A model generated the notes under the pieces. That model was not told the origin of the DNA, did not search any database, and saw nothing but the letters and a program-made list of their open reading frames with translations. A stretch of DNA of 64,000 bases from Calidifontimicrobium sp035325925 (GTDB taxonomy: Bacteria; Pseudomonadota; Gammaproteobacteria; Burkholderiales; Burkholderiaceae_C), in assembly GCF_035325925.1 (NCBI RefSeq), contig NZ_DAOKZA010000009.1, positions 1-64,000 of the forward strand. The letters run 5' to 3'. Shown piece after piece: positions 1-7,085 of the stretch. Numbering within the stretch: position 1 is the stretch's first letter; every line of letters starts with the position of its first letter. Position numbers and translations under genes: made by a program.

Positions 1-105
1 GATGAAGATCACCAGCAGCACCAGCATCACGTCGATCAGCGGCACCATGTTGATCTCGGCCATCGGCGCCGAGGCGTTCTTCGAGTCGAAGCTGGCGAAG
101 GCCAC
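1..105 (-). CDS. exbD: Biopolymer transport protein ExbD, N-terminal part
   Basis: Energy-transducing partner of ExbB and TonB in the inner membrane; ExbD carries the proton-responsive aspartate that couples the proton gradient to TonB. Only the first 35 codons are inside the window, so the C-terminal periplasmic domain is not seen. The start is a GTG at 105 with a GAGGAG ribosome site six bases upstream. The visible residues have a short cytoplasmic head followed by the start of the single membrane helix (motif PLIDVMLVLL), with the conserved aspartate at residue 25, the same number as in E. coli ExbD. The start lies 10 bases after the exbB stop codon, so it is the third gene of the tonB-exbB-exbD operon. 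Confidence 0.9.
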   Translation of the reverse strand, partial: MAFASFDSKNASAPMAEINMVPLIDVMLVLLVIFI

Positions 106-115
106 CGTCGTCTCC

Positions 116-862
116 TCAGGCGGTGGCCGCGCGCGCGGCGATCGGTCGCACGCGCGCGGGCTCGTCGGCGCTGATCTCGGTGGCCAGCGGCTGGCCCATC
201 GCGACGAAGGTGTGCAGCTCGTACGCGAACGCGTCCAGGCGCGACAGCGTCACGCGGTTCGCGCGCACCAGCAGGTTGTAGCCGACCACCGCGGGGATCG
301 CGACCGCCAGCCCCAGCCCGGTCATGATCAGCGCCTCGCCCACCGGGCCGGCCACCTTGTCCAGCGTGCCGGCGCCGCTGACGCCGATGGCCATCAGCGC
401 GTGGTACACGCCCCAGACGGTGCCGAACAGGCCGACGAACGGCGCCGTGGCACCGACGGTGGCGAGCACCGTCAGCCCGTTCTCCAGCCGCGTGGTCTCT
501 TCGTCGAGCACCTTCTTGATGGTGCGCGTGACAAAGTCGCTCGCGCTGCCGGCCTCTTCGAGCTTGGCCGCACCGTACCTGGCGTGGTGCTGGCGCGCGT
601 GCGTCGCGTGCGCGGTCAGGTGCGAGAACGGGTCGTGCGCGCCGTGCGTGGTGATCTCGTGCTGCACCGCCTCCAGCGAGGTCGCGTTCCAGAAGAAGTC
701 GAGGAAGCGCCGGCTGCGACGCTGGCGCGACCACTGCGCCAGCCCCTTGAGCGCGATGATGATCCACGACAGCACCGACATCGCCAGCAGCAGCACGAGC
801 AGCGTCTTGCCGACGGCGTCGCTCTGCGCGATGAAGTGGGCGAAGCCCAGCGAATGCTCCAC
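116..862 (-). CDS. exbB: Proton channel subunit ExbB (MotA/TolQ/ExbB family)
   Basis: Inner-membrane subunit that forms the proton-conducting pore with ExbD and energises TonB. The 248-residue protein has three membrane helices at about residues 20-38, 130-156 and 173-199, with the large cytoplasmic domain between the first two, the family's layout. The segment GLFGTVWGVYHAL and the helix around GEALIMTGLGLAVAIPA are the conserved MotA/TolQ/ExbB core. It lies two bases after the tonB stop and ten before exbD. TolQ is the alternative in the same family; the neighbouring tonB makes ExbB the better name. Confidence 0.94.
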   Translation of the reverse strand: MEHSLGFAHFIAQSDAVGKTLLVLLLAMSVLSWIIIALKGLAQWSRQRRSRRFLDFFWNATSLEAVQHEITTHGAHDPFSHLTAHATHARQHHARYGAAKLEEAGSASDFVTRTIKKVLDEETTRLENGLTVLATVGATAPFVGLFGTVWGVYHALMAIGVSGAGTLDKVAGPVGEALIMTGLGLAVAIPAVVGYNLLVRANRVTLSRLDAFAYELHTFVAMGQPLATEISADEPARVRPIAARAATA

Positions 863-864
863 GG

Positions 865-1542
865 TCAGTTCTCCAGTTCGAAGGGAATCGGAATGCGCGC
901 CCAGCCGGCCATCGGCCGGCCGTCCTCGGTGTACGGCCTGAAGCGCGCCCGGCGCACGCCGGCCAAGGCGGCGCGGTCAAGGCGATCGAACCCGCTCGAC
1001 TGCACCACCTGCGCCTGCTGCGGCACGCCTTCGGTGTCCACGAGGACGGCCACGACGACGAGGCCCTGTTCGCCCAGCCGACGCGAGGTGCTGGGGTAGA
1101 CGATGTCGGGCAGCACGAGGTACTGGATCGCCGACGGCGGAATCAACGCCGGCGGCGGCGCGGGTGGCGCGGGTGGCGCGGATGGCGCCGTTGTAGCCGG
1201 TGGCGCCGGGTCAGGTACTGGTTCCGTCGGGGCCGGTTCGTCCGGCGCGATCGATGGCGGCGGCGCCGGATCGGGCTGCGGCACCCGCGCGACCAGCGGC
1301 TTCGGCGGCGCGGGTCGCGGCGGCGCGGGCACCGTCGGCGGCGGCGGTGGTGGTGCCACCTCGGGTGCGAGCGGCGCAAGCCAGTCGACGAACATCGGCG
1401 CCGCCGCGACCAGCGAATCGCGCACCGCCTGAACCTGCAGCAGCCCCCAGGCGGCGACCCCGTGCAGCAAGACGATCGCCGCGATGGCGGTGTGACGTTG
1501 CGCCGGCGGCAGGTGGTCGTTCGGGCGGGTCGGGGGCGGCAC
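865..1542 (-). CDS. tonB: Energy transducer TonB
   Basis: Spans the periplasm to drive uptake through TonB-dependent outer-membrane receptors (siderophores, haem, B12). The 225-residue protein has one membrane anchor at about residues 19-37, with a histidine inside it (residue 27) as in other TonB proteins, a proline/alanine-rich spacer from about 58 to 140, and a C-terminal TonB fold from about 145 (YPSTSRRLGEQGLVVVAVLV). The start is a GTG at 1542 and no strong ribosome site is visible. First gene of tonB-exbB-exbD. A Fur-like palindrome lies about 55 bases upstream, so iron repression is likely. I infer the iron link from the site and the gene family. Confidence 0.93.
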   Translation of the reverse strand: MPPPTRPNDHLPPAQRHTAIAAIVLLHGVAAWGLLQVQAVRDSLVAAAPMFVDWLAPLAPEVAPPPPPPTVPAPPRPAPPKPLVARVPQPDPAPPPSIAPDEPAPTEPVPDPAPPATTAPSAPPAPPAPPPALIPPSAIQYLVLPDIVYPSTSRRLGEQGLVVVAVLVDTEGVPQQAQVVQSSGFDRLDRAALAGVRRARFRPYTEDGRPMAGWARIPIPFELEN

Positions 1543-1596
1543 GGTGCAGGAGCAGCGCCGCGGGGCGCGGCTTGTCGTTTCGGTATCGCAAAGCGT

Positions 1597-1615
1597 AACA
1601 CGAATGATTCGTATT
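1597..1615 (-). promoter_or_regulatory. Fur-like operator upstream of tonB
   Basis: A 19-base near-palindrome with a perfect core ACGAATGATTCGT (1600-1612) lies in a locally AT-rich stretch 55-73 bases ahead of the tonB start. The GAAT-N-ATTC core and outer AAT/ATT bases resemble the Fur consensus 7-1-7 arrangement. This fits iron repression of tonB-exbB-exbD. No clean -35/-10 pair is obvious beside it. Other regulators with similar palindromes cannot be ruled out from sequence alone. Confidence 0.55.
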
Positions 1616-1924
1616 GTGCATGCATTTCAAAGCATCCGCTGCGCGTGTCGGCGTCTCGTGCGACGCCGCGTGCGCCCGGCGGTCGCCGCGACAGCGTCGA
1701 TGGGGGGGACGTGGGGATACCGAGCCTCGCCGCCCGACCGGCCGCACCCGCCCGCGAACCCCGCGGCGGCGCGGATGCCGTCCGGCAGCCGGTTCATCGC
1801 CCGCGCGGACGGCATGGCCGCAGCCGCAGCCCCAGCGCGCAGGAGCACCACGGCCGACGCGGCTGCATGCGCACAGCCGGGCCGCCGCACCCGGCGGGTG
1901 ATCTGCGCCGGGGTCGGCGCCGCG
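1616..1924. other. Intergenic stretch with no convincing gene
   Basis: About 300 bases between the tonB upstream region and the end of the HDOD gene. A reverse-strand open frame (1627-1890) exists, but it has no ribosome site, no recognisable domain and the amino-acid mix of GC-rich noise. I see no hairpin with a T-run and no repeat. Confidence 0.5.
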
Positions 1925-2773
1925 TTACGGGTCGAGCGCGCGAAGCAGCTTCAGCGCGGGGTCCGGCGCGAGGTGCAGCAGCGCGGCGACGTCGCGCACG
2001 TCGTCGGGCAGCGCCGGGTTGTCCCAGCCGGCAGCGCTGTGGCGCGCGACGCGGATCGCCAGGTGCACGTTGCGCACCGGCGCGGTGTCGGCGTGGCGGT
2101 CGTCGTCCAGGCGCACCAACAGCGGCGGCAGCCGCCAGGCGCGCATCAGCGCGTGCTGCAGGTCGGGCAGCTCGACGCCGAGCACCTCGCGCTGCACCGC
2201 GGCCGAGCGCAGCGCCGGATCGGCGGCCTGGCGCCGCGCGATCTCGAGCGCCAGCGCCGGCGCATGACACCACAGCAGCATCTCGGCGAAGTCGTGCAGC
2301 TGCGCCGCCTCGTGGATCACCGCGGCGTCCGGGTCCATGCGGTGCACCGCGAACCCCAGCGCGAACGTGGCCGCCCGGCGCGCGCGATGCATCACCCGCT
2401 GCAGCCCTTGCTGCGCCTGCGGCAAGGCGGCCAGACGCTGCTCGACCGTGGGCAGCCCGGCAAACGCACGGAAGAACGGGCCGATGCCCAGCAGTACCAG
2501 CGCCGCGGTCACGGTCTCGGGCGCGCCGCGGTCGTCGCCGCGGCGCAGCGACGCGACGTGCATCAGCAGCCGCAGGCTGGCCAGGGGGTCGTCGGCCAGC
2601 GTCTCTGCGAGCACGCGCGCGTCGACGGCGTCCTCGTGGTCGACGAGCTCGTCGAGCGCCGACGCGGTGTGCGCGAGCACCGGGATCGGCGCTTCGCGCA
2701 GCCATTGCGTCCACGCCTGCAGGTCGCCCGGCGCTCGGTCGAGCATCGGCGGGAAGGCGGAATCGGTCGGCAT
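1925..2773 (-). CDS. HDOD domain protein
   Basis: HDOD proteins are relatives of HD phosphohydrolases that usually lack the catalytic His-Asp pair and act in signalling, often tied to motility or c-di-GMP control. The 282-residue product has the HDOD helical core, including the segments DDPLASLRLLMHVAS and VIHEAAQLHDFAEMLLW. The ATG at 2773 is chosen because a sigma-28-like promoter ends about 27 bases upstream, which leaves a short leader; no Shine-Dalgarno is obvious. The gene stands alone, with a sequence gap 80 bases upstream. Its specific partner or ligand is unknown. Confidence 0.75.
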   Translation of the reverse strand: MPTDSAFPPMLDRAPGDLQAWTQWLREAPIPVLAHTASALDELVDHEDAVDARVLAETLADDPLASLRLLMHVASLRRGDDRGAPETVTAALVLLGIGPFFRAFAGLPTVEQRLAALPQAQQGLQRVMHRARRAATFALGFAVHRMDPDAAVIHEAAQLHDFAEMLLWCHAPALALEIARRQAADPALRSAAVQREVLGVELPDLQHALMRAWRLPPLLVRLDDDRHADTAPVRNVHLAIRVARHSAAGWDNPALPDDVRDVAALLHLAPDPALKLLRALDP

Positions 2774-2799
2774 GGCGCGGCGCGGCGGGTCGTGTCGGC

Positions 2800-2827
2800 T
2801 TATCGGCCTCGCGGCGCGGGCACTTGA
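2800..2827 (-). promoter_or_regulatory. Sigma-28 (FliA)-type promoter of the HDOD gene
   Basis: Read on the reverse strand, TCAAG (2827-2823) is followed after 15 bases by GCCGATAA (2807-2800). This matches the flagellar sigma-28 pattern, whose -10 box is GCCGATAA and whose -35 is TAAAG or TCAAG at 14-15 bases. The start codon lies 27 bases downstream. This would place the HDOD gene in the motility regulon. The site sits inside the 55-bp stretch duplicated across the assembly gap, so a second copy appears at 2955-2982. Confidence 0.6.
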
Positions 2828-2853
2828 GCACGGCGACGGCGGCCTACGGGTTC

Positions 2854-2953
2854 NNNNNNNNNNNNNNNNNNNNNNNNNNNNNNNNNNNNNNNNNNNNNNN
2901 NNNNNNNNNNNNNNNNNNNNNNNNNNNNNNNNNNNNNNNNNNNNNNNNNNNNN
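2854..2953. other. Assembly gap of 100 N
   Basis: Exactly 100 undetermined bases, the usual placeholder length for a gap of unknown size. Because both edges carry the same 55 bases, the true distance is probably zero or negative and no gene need be missing here. Confidence 0.95.
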
Positions 2954-3081
2954 CTTATCGGCCTCGCGGCGCGGGCACTTGAGCACGGCGACGGCGGCCT
3001 ACGGGTTCTCCCGTCGCCGGCCCGCCCGGCGCGGGGCGGACCGGCACGGGTGCGCCCGGGCGCAAGCCGCCCCGCATGCGC

Positions 3082-3309
3082 TCAGAGCCGGTCGACGCCG
3101 GGCAGCCGTGCGACGAGCATGCCGTCGACGTACAACGCCCCCTCGGGCGCGCCCGCCTCGGCGTGGAACTCGAGTTCGCCGACATGCGCCGCGGCGGGTC
3201 GGGCGGCCAGCCGCTCGGCCCAGCGCGCCAGCACCCGTGCGGCCACGCGCAGTGCCGCCGCCGCGTGTCGGCGGCCCCGCGGCGGGGCGCTCATCTGCAG
3301 GACGTCCAT
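3082..3309 (-). CDS. Small unknown protein, 75 residues
   Basis: I do not recognise a family. The ATG at 3309 has a strong GAGGAG ribosome site at the right distance, which argues for a real gene. The product has an arginine/alanine-rich helical first half (about residues 10-38) and a more polar second half ending in YVDGMLVARLPG, which looks like a short beta-strand unit. There is no signal peptide or membrane segment. It is the last of a run of small reverse-strand genes starting near 4136, separated from the 105-residue gene by a GC-rich hairpin. Confidence 0.6.
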   Translation of the reverse strand: MDVLQMSAPPRGRRHAAAALRVAARVLARWAERLAARPAAAHVGELEFHAEAGAPEGALYVDGMLVARLPGVDRL

Positions 3310-3343
3310 GATGTTCTCCTCGTTCGGTCGGTGCCCCTCGAGG

Positions 3344-3364
3344 GGCGGCGCCGACGGCGCCGCC
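3344..3364 (-). terminator. GC-rich hairpin between two small genes
   Basis: Arms of nine bases (3344-3352 and 3356-3364) form a perfect stem with a three-base loop. It follows the stop of the 105-residue gene on the reverse strand and precedes the 75-residue gene. There is no T-run, so it may pause or stabilise the transcript rather than end it. Confidence 0.35.
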
Positions 3365-3378
3365 GGGGCCGGTTGCCT

Positions 3379-3696
3379 TCAGTACCAGGTCACACCGGCG
3401 GCCGACGCCTGCGATCGGGGTGCCGACGCCAGCCGCGACACCTCGGTGCTCGACGGCACGCGGGCGACGACGGCCTTCACGCAGTCACGGCGGGCGCTGC
3501 GCGACGTGGCGCGTTCGCACGGCGCGAGCAGCTCCGCGGTGGCCGCGCCGGCCAGGAGCCAAGGCGTGCGCGAGACAGCGCCGAACAGGCCGGCGACGCC
3601 GCCGACGACGGCGACCGTGGCCAGCAGCGCGGCGGCAGCGGCCCAGCGCGGGCGCGCAAGCGGCCAGGCGGGCGAGTGGAGGGTCGTCGACTTCAT
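3379..3696 (-). CDS. Small membrane-anchored unknown protein, 105 residues
   Basis: No family recognised. The frame is open well upstream, but the ATG at 3696 is chosen because GAGGAG lies eight bases ahead and the protein then begins with a sensible short basic head. One hydrophobic helix (about residues 20-43, with LLATVAVVGGVAGLFGAV) would anchor it in the inner membrane. The rest carries two cysteines 14 residues apart (in APCERA and RDCVKA), which could form a disulphide if exported. Second of three tightly placed small genes after a terminator-like hairpin. Confidence 0.6.
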   Translation of the reverse strand: MKSTTLHSPAWPLARPRWAAAAALLATVAVVGGVAGLFGAVSRTPWLLAGAATAELLAPCERATSRSARRDCVKAVVARVPSSTEVSRLASAPRSQASAAGVTWY

Positions 3697-3734
3697 GCGG
3701 GTCTCCTCGGGCACCGGGCGCGGCCCGGTGGCGT

Positions 3735-3908
3735 TCATCGGTGGGGCGGTTTCAGTCGGTCGAGTTCGCGCTGCAGGTCGCGCTGCAGCTGCCTGCGCAT
3801 CGCACCTGCGCCCGTGCCGTGACGGCCGGCGGTGCGACGGCGCGCGGCGGGGGCGAACGGGTTGCGCGGCTTGACCGTCGGCAGGGCCAGCGGGGCGAGA
3901 TGCGACAT
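3735..3908 (-). CDS. Small basic unknown protein, 57 residues
   Basis: A short gene with an ATG at 3908 preceded by GAAGGAAC, a fair ribosome site. The 57-residue product is strongly basic: a proline-containing head (VKPRNPFAP), an Arg/Gly-rich middle, and a C-terminal amphipathic helix (MRRQLQRDLQRELDRLK) with heptad spacing that could form a coiled coil or bind nucleic acid. It ends 38 bases before the start of the 105-residue gene. A terminator-like hairpin lies 40 bases upstream. Function unknown; small size leaves some doubt that it is translated. Confidence 0.5.
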   Translation of the reverse strand: MSHLAPLALPTVKPRNPFAPAARRRTAGRHGTGAGAMRRQLQRDLQRELDRLKPPHR

Positions 3909-3947
3909 GACGGTTCCTTCGAAGCGGTGATGGACGGACGGCGTGGC

Positions 3948-3990
3948 AAAAGGCCGACGGCCCGGGGCGGTGACGCAACCCGGGCCGTCG
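3948..3990 (-). terminator. Strong terminator or attenuator hairpin
   Basis: Perfect 12-bp stem, arms 3979-3990 and 3955-3966 with a 12-base loop, followed on the reverse strand by GCCTTTTG. It lies 24 bases after the stop of a possible 40-codon gene and 40 bases before the 57-residue gene. Its position between a very short reading frame and three small genes means it could act as an attenuator rather than a plain end of transcription. Confidence 0.65.
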
Positions 3991-4013
3991 ACGGCGGAAG
4001 CCTTGCGGGCGAC

Positions 4014-4136
4014 TCAGCCGCTGCGTGCAGCAGGAACGACGGCGGGAGCGACGACGCCCACCCCCCGGGCGTTGCCGCCGCCCAGGGCGGCGGCAACGGC
4101 GCGGGTGCGGACGCTGGGCAGGCGGCGACTCGGCAT
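4014..4136 (-). CDS. Possible 40-codon gene or leader peptide
   Basis: ATG at 4136 with GGAG five bases upstream, then 40 codons to a TGA. The product is Arg-rich at the start, then Ala/Gly/Val-rich; no domain, membrane segment or run of a single amino acid that would mark a classic attenuation peptide. It sits between the AT-rich promoter-like region at 4205-4252 and the hairpin at 3948-3990. It may be a leader frame for the small genes downstream, or chance in GC-rich DNA. Confidence 0.3.
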   Translation of the reverse strand: MPSRRLPSVRTRAVAAALGGGNARGVGVVAPAVVPAARSG

Positions 4137-4204
4137 GGCGCTCCGTGACGGGGTGAAGGGAGGGTTCTCGCCGGTGCCGGGGTCGGCGTCGACTTGATGC
4201 GCAT

Positions 4205-4252
4205 GATAAACGAAGCGTTATCTTGCGCACGTCATGTTTATCCCTAAGTCAA
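4205..4252 (-). promoter_or_regulatory. AT-rich region with GATAA repeats and a -35-like box
   Basis: An AT-rich island in otherwise very GC-rich DNA. It holds GATAAAC (4205-4211), TTATC (4218-4222) and GTTTATC (4236-4242), so the first and third form a 7-bp inverted repeat around the second. On the reverse strand a TTGACT (4252-4247) could serve as a -35 box. It is the likely promoter/operator of the small-gene run below 4136. I cannot name the regulator; the helix-turn-helix gene ending at 4327 is the nearest candidate. Confidence 0.45.
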
Positions 4253-4326
4253 GGGGGATGGCGACATGCCACGCGCGGCGCGGCCGGCGCGGCGACGCGG
4301 GCGCGCGTCGGCGCCTGCGCTCGGGG

Positions 4327-4872
4327 TCAGCGCTTGCGCTTGAGCGGCGCGACGCCGCTGGCCGCGCGCTGCCAGTCGCTGCGCTCGTCGCCGGCGCTCG
4401 GCGGCGGCGCGGGCGGCGCAGCCGGCGTCAGCACCTCGCCGAGCAGGTCGAGCAGCCGCGTGCGCGCGCGCTGCGGGTCGCGGCGGTAGTAGCTGAGCAC
4501 CAGCCCGACGACGAAGCGTTCATCCTCGTCGTGCGGCTGTGTCGGGTCGGGCTCGGTCGGCGCGTCGGCCGGCGGCGCACGGTCGATGAGCATCGCGGTG
4601 CCCAGCGCGCGCGCGTGCGGCTGGTCCATCCAGCCCAGCGGCTTGTTCGACAGGATCTCGAACTGTCGCGCCAGCCGCTCGCCGATCTGCCGCGAGCGGC
4701 TCTTGATCTGGCTCCAGTAGCTCGGCTGGATCTGCAGCCTCTCGGCGAAGCGACGCTCAAGCCCGCGAAGCGCGGTCGCGTCGGGGTCTTTCACCGTGCG
4801 CTGCACGAACTCGTCGAACAGGCGCAGCGCGTTGTCGTAGCGGATCTGCGCGACGTCGGGCAGCTCGGTCAT
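4327..4872 (-). CDS. Putative helix-turn-helix regulator, 181 residues
   Basis: The first half looks like a small DNA-binding domain: helical segments around residues 36-75, with SYWSQIKSRSRQIG in the position of a recognition helix, as in phage-repressor-like HTH proteins. The second half is low-complexity and acidic/proline-rich, with a helical stretch FVVGLVLSYYRRDPQRARTRLL and a basic tail. The ATG at 4872 is the first in-frame start that keeps the conserved-looking MTELPDVAQIRYDNALRLF opening. It is divergent from the aldo/keto reductase. Regulator of the adjoining small genes is possible but unproven. Confidence 0.5.
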   Translation of the reverse strand: MTELPDVAQIRYDNALRLFDEFVQRTVKDPDATALRGLERRFAERLQIQPSYWSQIKSRSRQIGERLARQFEILSNKPLGWMDQPHARALGTAMLIDRAPPADAPTEPDPTQPHDEDERFVVGLVLSYYRRDPQRARTRLLDLLGEVLTPAAPPAPPPSAGDERSDWQRAASGVAPLKRKR

Positions 4873-4970
4873 CCGCCGATGATAAAGGGACGTTGACGGC
4901 CCGGGCGCCGCCGCGGCGCGGCTACCATCGACACCCGGTAGCGCCGCGCGACGGCGGCCGCAAGACGACG

Positions 4971-5822
4971 ATGCACACCGTGACCTGGCCCGACGGCGCA
5001 CGCGCTCCCGCGCTGGCGCTGGGCACCTGGCGCCTGGGCGAGCAGACCTCGCGCCGCGCCGCCGAGGTGGCCGCGCTGCGCGATGCGTTCGAGCTCGGCT
5101 ACCGCCTCGTCGACACCGCCGAGATGTACGGCGACGGCGGCGCCGAGACCGTGGTCGGCGACGCGCTGGCGCAGGCGCTGCGCGCCGGCACGCTGGCACG
5201 CGACGACGTGACCATCGTTTCCAAGGCCTGCCCGCAGCACGCCGGCGCGCGCTCGCTGCCCGCGGCCTGCGAAAGCAGCCTGAAGCGCCTGCGCGTGGAC
5301 CACCTCGACCTGTACCTGCTGCACTGGCGCGGCAGCGTGCCGCTGGCCGAGACGGTGGCGGCGATGCAGCGCCTGCGCGAACGCGGCCGGGTGCGCCGCT
5401 GGGGCGTGAGCAACTTCGACGTCGCCGACATGGACGAGCTGCTCGCCGCCGGCGGCCACGCGTGCGCGACGAACCAGGTCTGGTACTCGCTCGGCCAGCG
5501 CGGCGTCGAGTTCGACCTGCTGCCCTGGCAGCGCCACCGCGGCATGCCGCTGATGGCCTACTGCCCGATCGACCAGGGCGCGCTGGCGCGCCACGCGAAG
5601 CTCGCGCCGCTGGCCGAACGCCGCCGCGCGACGCCGGCGCAGCTGGCGCTGGCCTGGGTGCTGAAACAGCCGGGCGTGATCGCGATCCCGAAGGCCGGGT
5701 CGACCGAGCACCTGCGGCTCAACCTCGACGCCGCGCGCCTGGCCCTGGGCGCCGACGACCTCGCCGCCCTCGACCGCCTGTTCCCGCCGCCACGGTCCAA
5801 GCGCCCGCTGGCGATGACCTGA
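4971..5822 (+). CDS. Aldo/keto reductase
   Basis: NADPH-dependent carbonyl reductase of the AKR superfamily, cytoplasmic. The 283-residue product shows the catalytic tetrad Asp48 (in RLVDTAEMYG), Tyr53, Lys85 (IVSKA) and His118 (LLHWRG), and the C-terminal cofactor motif AIPKAGSTEHL. The length suits a single TIM barrel. The ATG at 4971 follows a -10-like TACCAT at 4923 and gives a normal N terminus. It is divergent from the HTH gene and lies 23 bases before purT. Substrate cannot be told; it resembles general 2,5-diketogluconate/methylglyoxal reductase relatives. Confidence 0.88.
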   Translation: MHTVTWPDGARAPALALGTWRLGEQTSRRAAEVAALRDAFELGYRLVDTAEMYGDGGAETVVGDALAQALRAGTLARDDVTIVSKACPQHAGARSLPAACESSLKRLRVDHLDLYLLHWRGSVPLAETVAAMQRLRERGRVRRWGVSNFDVADMDELLAAGGHACATNQVWYSLGQRGVEFDLLPWQRHRGMPLMAYCPIDQGALARHAKLAPLAERRRATPAQLALAWVLKQPGVIAIPKAGSTEHLRLNLDAARLALGADDLAALDRLFPPPRSKRPLAMT

Positions 5823-5845
5823 GACCCGAACCTCCGGCCCCCGCG

Positions 5846-7066
5846 ATGACCATTCCTCTCGGCACCCCGCTGTCCCCGCGCGCGACGCGCGTCATGCTGC
5901 TCGGCGCCGGCGAGCTCGGCAAGGAAGTGTTGATCGCGCTGCAACGCCTGGGCGTCGAGACGATCGCCGTCGACCGCTACGACCACGCGCCTGGCCAGCA
6001 GGTGGCGCACCACGCGCGCACCATCGCGATGAGCGACCCGGACGCGCTGCGCGCGCTGATCGAAGCCGAGCGGCCGATGCTCGTCGTGCCCGAGATCGAG
6101 GCCATCGCGACGCCGGTGCTGCAAGAACTCGAAGCCGCCGGCGTCGTGCGGGTGATCCCCACCGCACGTGCGGCGCGGCTGACGATGGACCGCGAGGGCA
6201 TCCGGCGCCTGGCCGCCGAGACGCTGGGCCTGCCGACCAGCCCGTACCGCTTCTGCGATTCGCTCGCCGAGCTGCAAGCCGCGATCGACGGCGCGCACGG
6301 CCGGCCGGGCATCGGGTATCCGTGCGTCGTCAAGCCGGTGATGAGCAGCTCGGGCAAGGGCCAGAGCAAGGTCGACGGCCCCGCCGACGTCCACCAGGCG
6401 TGGGACGACGCGATGGCCGGCGGGCGCGTCAGCCACGGCCGCGTCATCGTCGAGGGCTTCGTCGACTTCGACTACGAGATCACGCAGCTGACGGTGCGCG
6501 CGCTGGGCGCAGACGGCCAGCCGCGCACGCACTTCTGCGAACCGATCGGCCACGTGCAGGTGCGCGGCGACTACGTCGAGAGCTGGCAGCCGCAGCCGAT
6601 GCATCCGGCCGCGCTGGCGCGCTCGCGCGAGATCGCCAAGGCGATCACCGACGACCTCGGCGGGCTGGGCGTGTTCGGCGTCGAGCTGTTCGTCCGCGGT
6701 GAGCAGGTGTGGTTCAGCGAGGTCAGCCCGCGCCCGCACGACACCGGGCTGGTGACGATGGCCACGCAGTGGCAGAGCGAGTTCGAGCTGCACGCGCGCG
6801 CGATCCTCGGCCTGCCGGTGGACACGGCGCTGAAGAGCCCGGGCGCCAGCGCGGTCATCTACGGCGGCGTCGACGCGCGCGGCGTCGTCTTCGACGGCGT
6901 CGCCGACGCGCTGGCCCTGCCCGGCGTCGACCTGCGGCTGTTCGGCAAGCCCGAGAGCTACGCGCGCCGGCGCATGGGCGTGGCGCTCGCGCACGCCGAC
7001 GACGTGGCCACCGCACGACGCACCGCGAAGGACGCCGCGGCGCGCGTGAAGCCGCGCGCGACCTGA
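5846..7066 (+). CDS. purT: Formate-dependent phosphoribosylglycinamide formyltransferase PurT
   Basis: Makes formyl-GAR from GAR, formate and ATP, the folate-independent route for step three of purine synthesis. The 406-residue length is typical of PurT. An ATP-grasp protein: the N-terminal loop GAGELGKE (residues 20-27), the central nucleotide-binding stretch VVKPVMSSSGKGQS, and the metal-binding segment WFSEVSPRPHDTG are all present. ATG at 5846; ribosome site weak, and the gene is 23 bases after the aldo/keto reductase, so the two may be co-transcribed. Confidence 0.95.
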   Translation: MTIPLGTPLSPRATRVMLLGAGELGKEVLIALQRLGVETIAVDRYDHAPGQQVAHHARTIAMSDPDALRALIEAERPMLVVPEIEAIATPVLQELEAAGVVRVIPTARAARLTMDREGIRRLAAETLGLPTSPYRFCDSLAELQAAIDGAHGRPGIGYPCVVKPVMSSSGKGQSKVDGPADVHQAWDDAMAGGRVSHGRVIVEGFVDFDYEITQLTVRALGADGQPRTHFCEPIGHVQVRGDYVESWQPQPMHPAALARSREIAKAITDDLGGLGVFGVELFVRGEQVWFSEVSPRPHDTGLVTMATQWQSEFELHARAILGLPVDTALKSPGASAVIYGGVDARGVVFDGVADALALPGVDLRLFGKPESYARRRMGVALAHADDVATARRTAKDAAARVKPRAT

Positions 7067-7085
7067 ACCCCGGAGGACACGCACG

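Larger units (their letters stand above)
2799..3008. repeat. 55-bp exact direct repeat flanking the sequence gap
   Basis: Bases 2799-2853 and 2954-3008 are identical over 55 positions, and nothing but N lies between them. The repeat units end exactly at the N-run on one side and begin exactly after it on the other. That is the signature of two contig ends sharing an assembly k-mer that a scaffolder failed to merge, not of a biological repeat. Confidence 0.9.

Noticed and set aside
1627..1890. 87-codon reverse frame between tonB and the HDOD gene
   Set aside because: No ribosome site, low-complexity Ala/Arg/Gly composition, and no recognised family.
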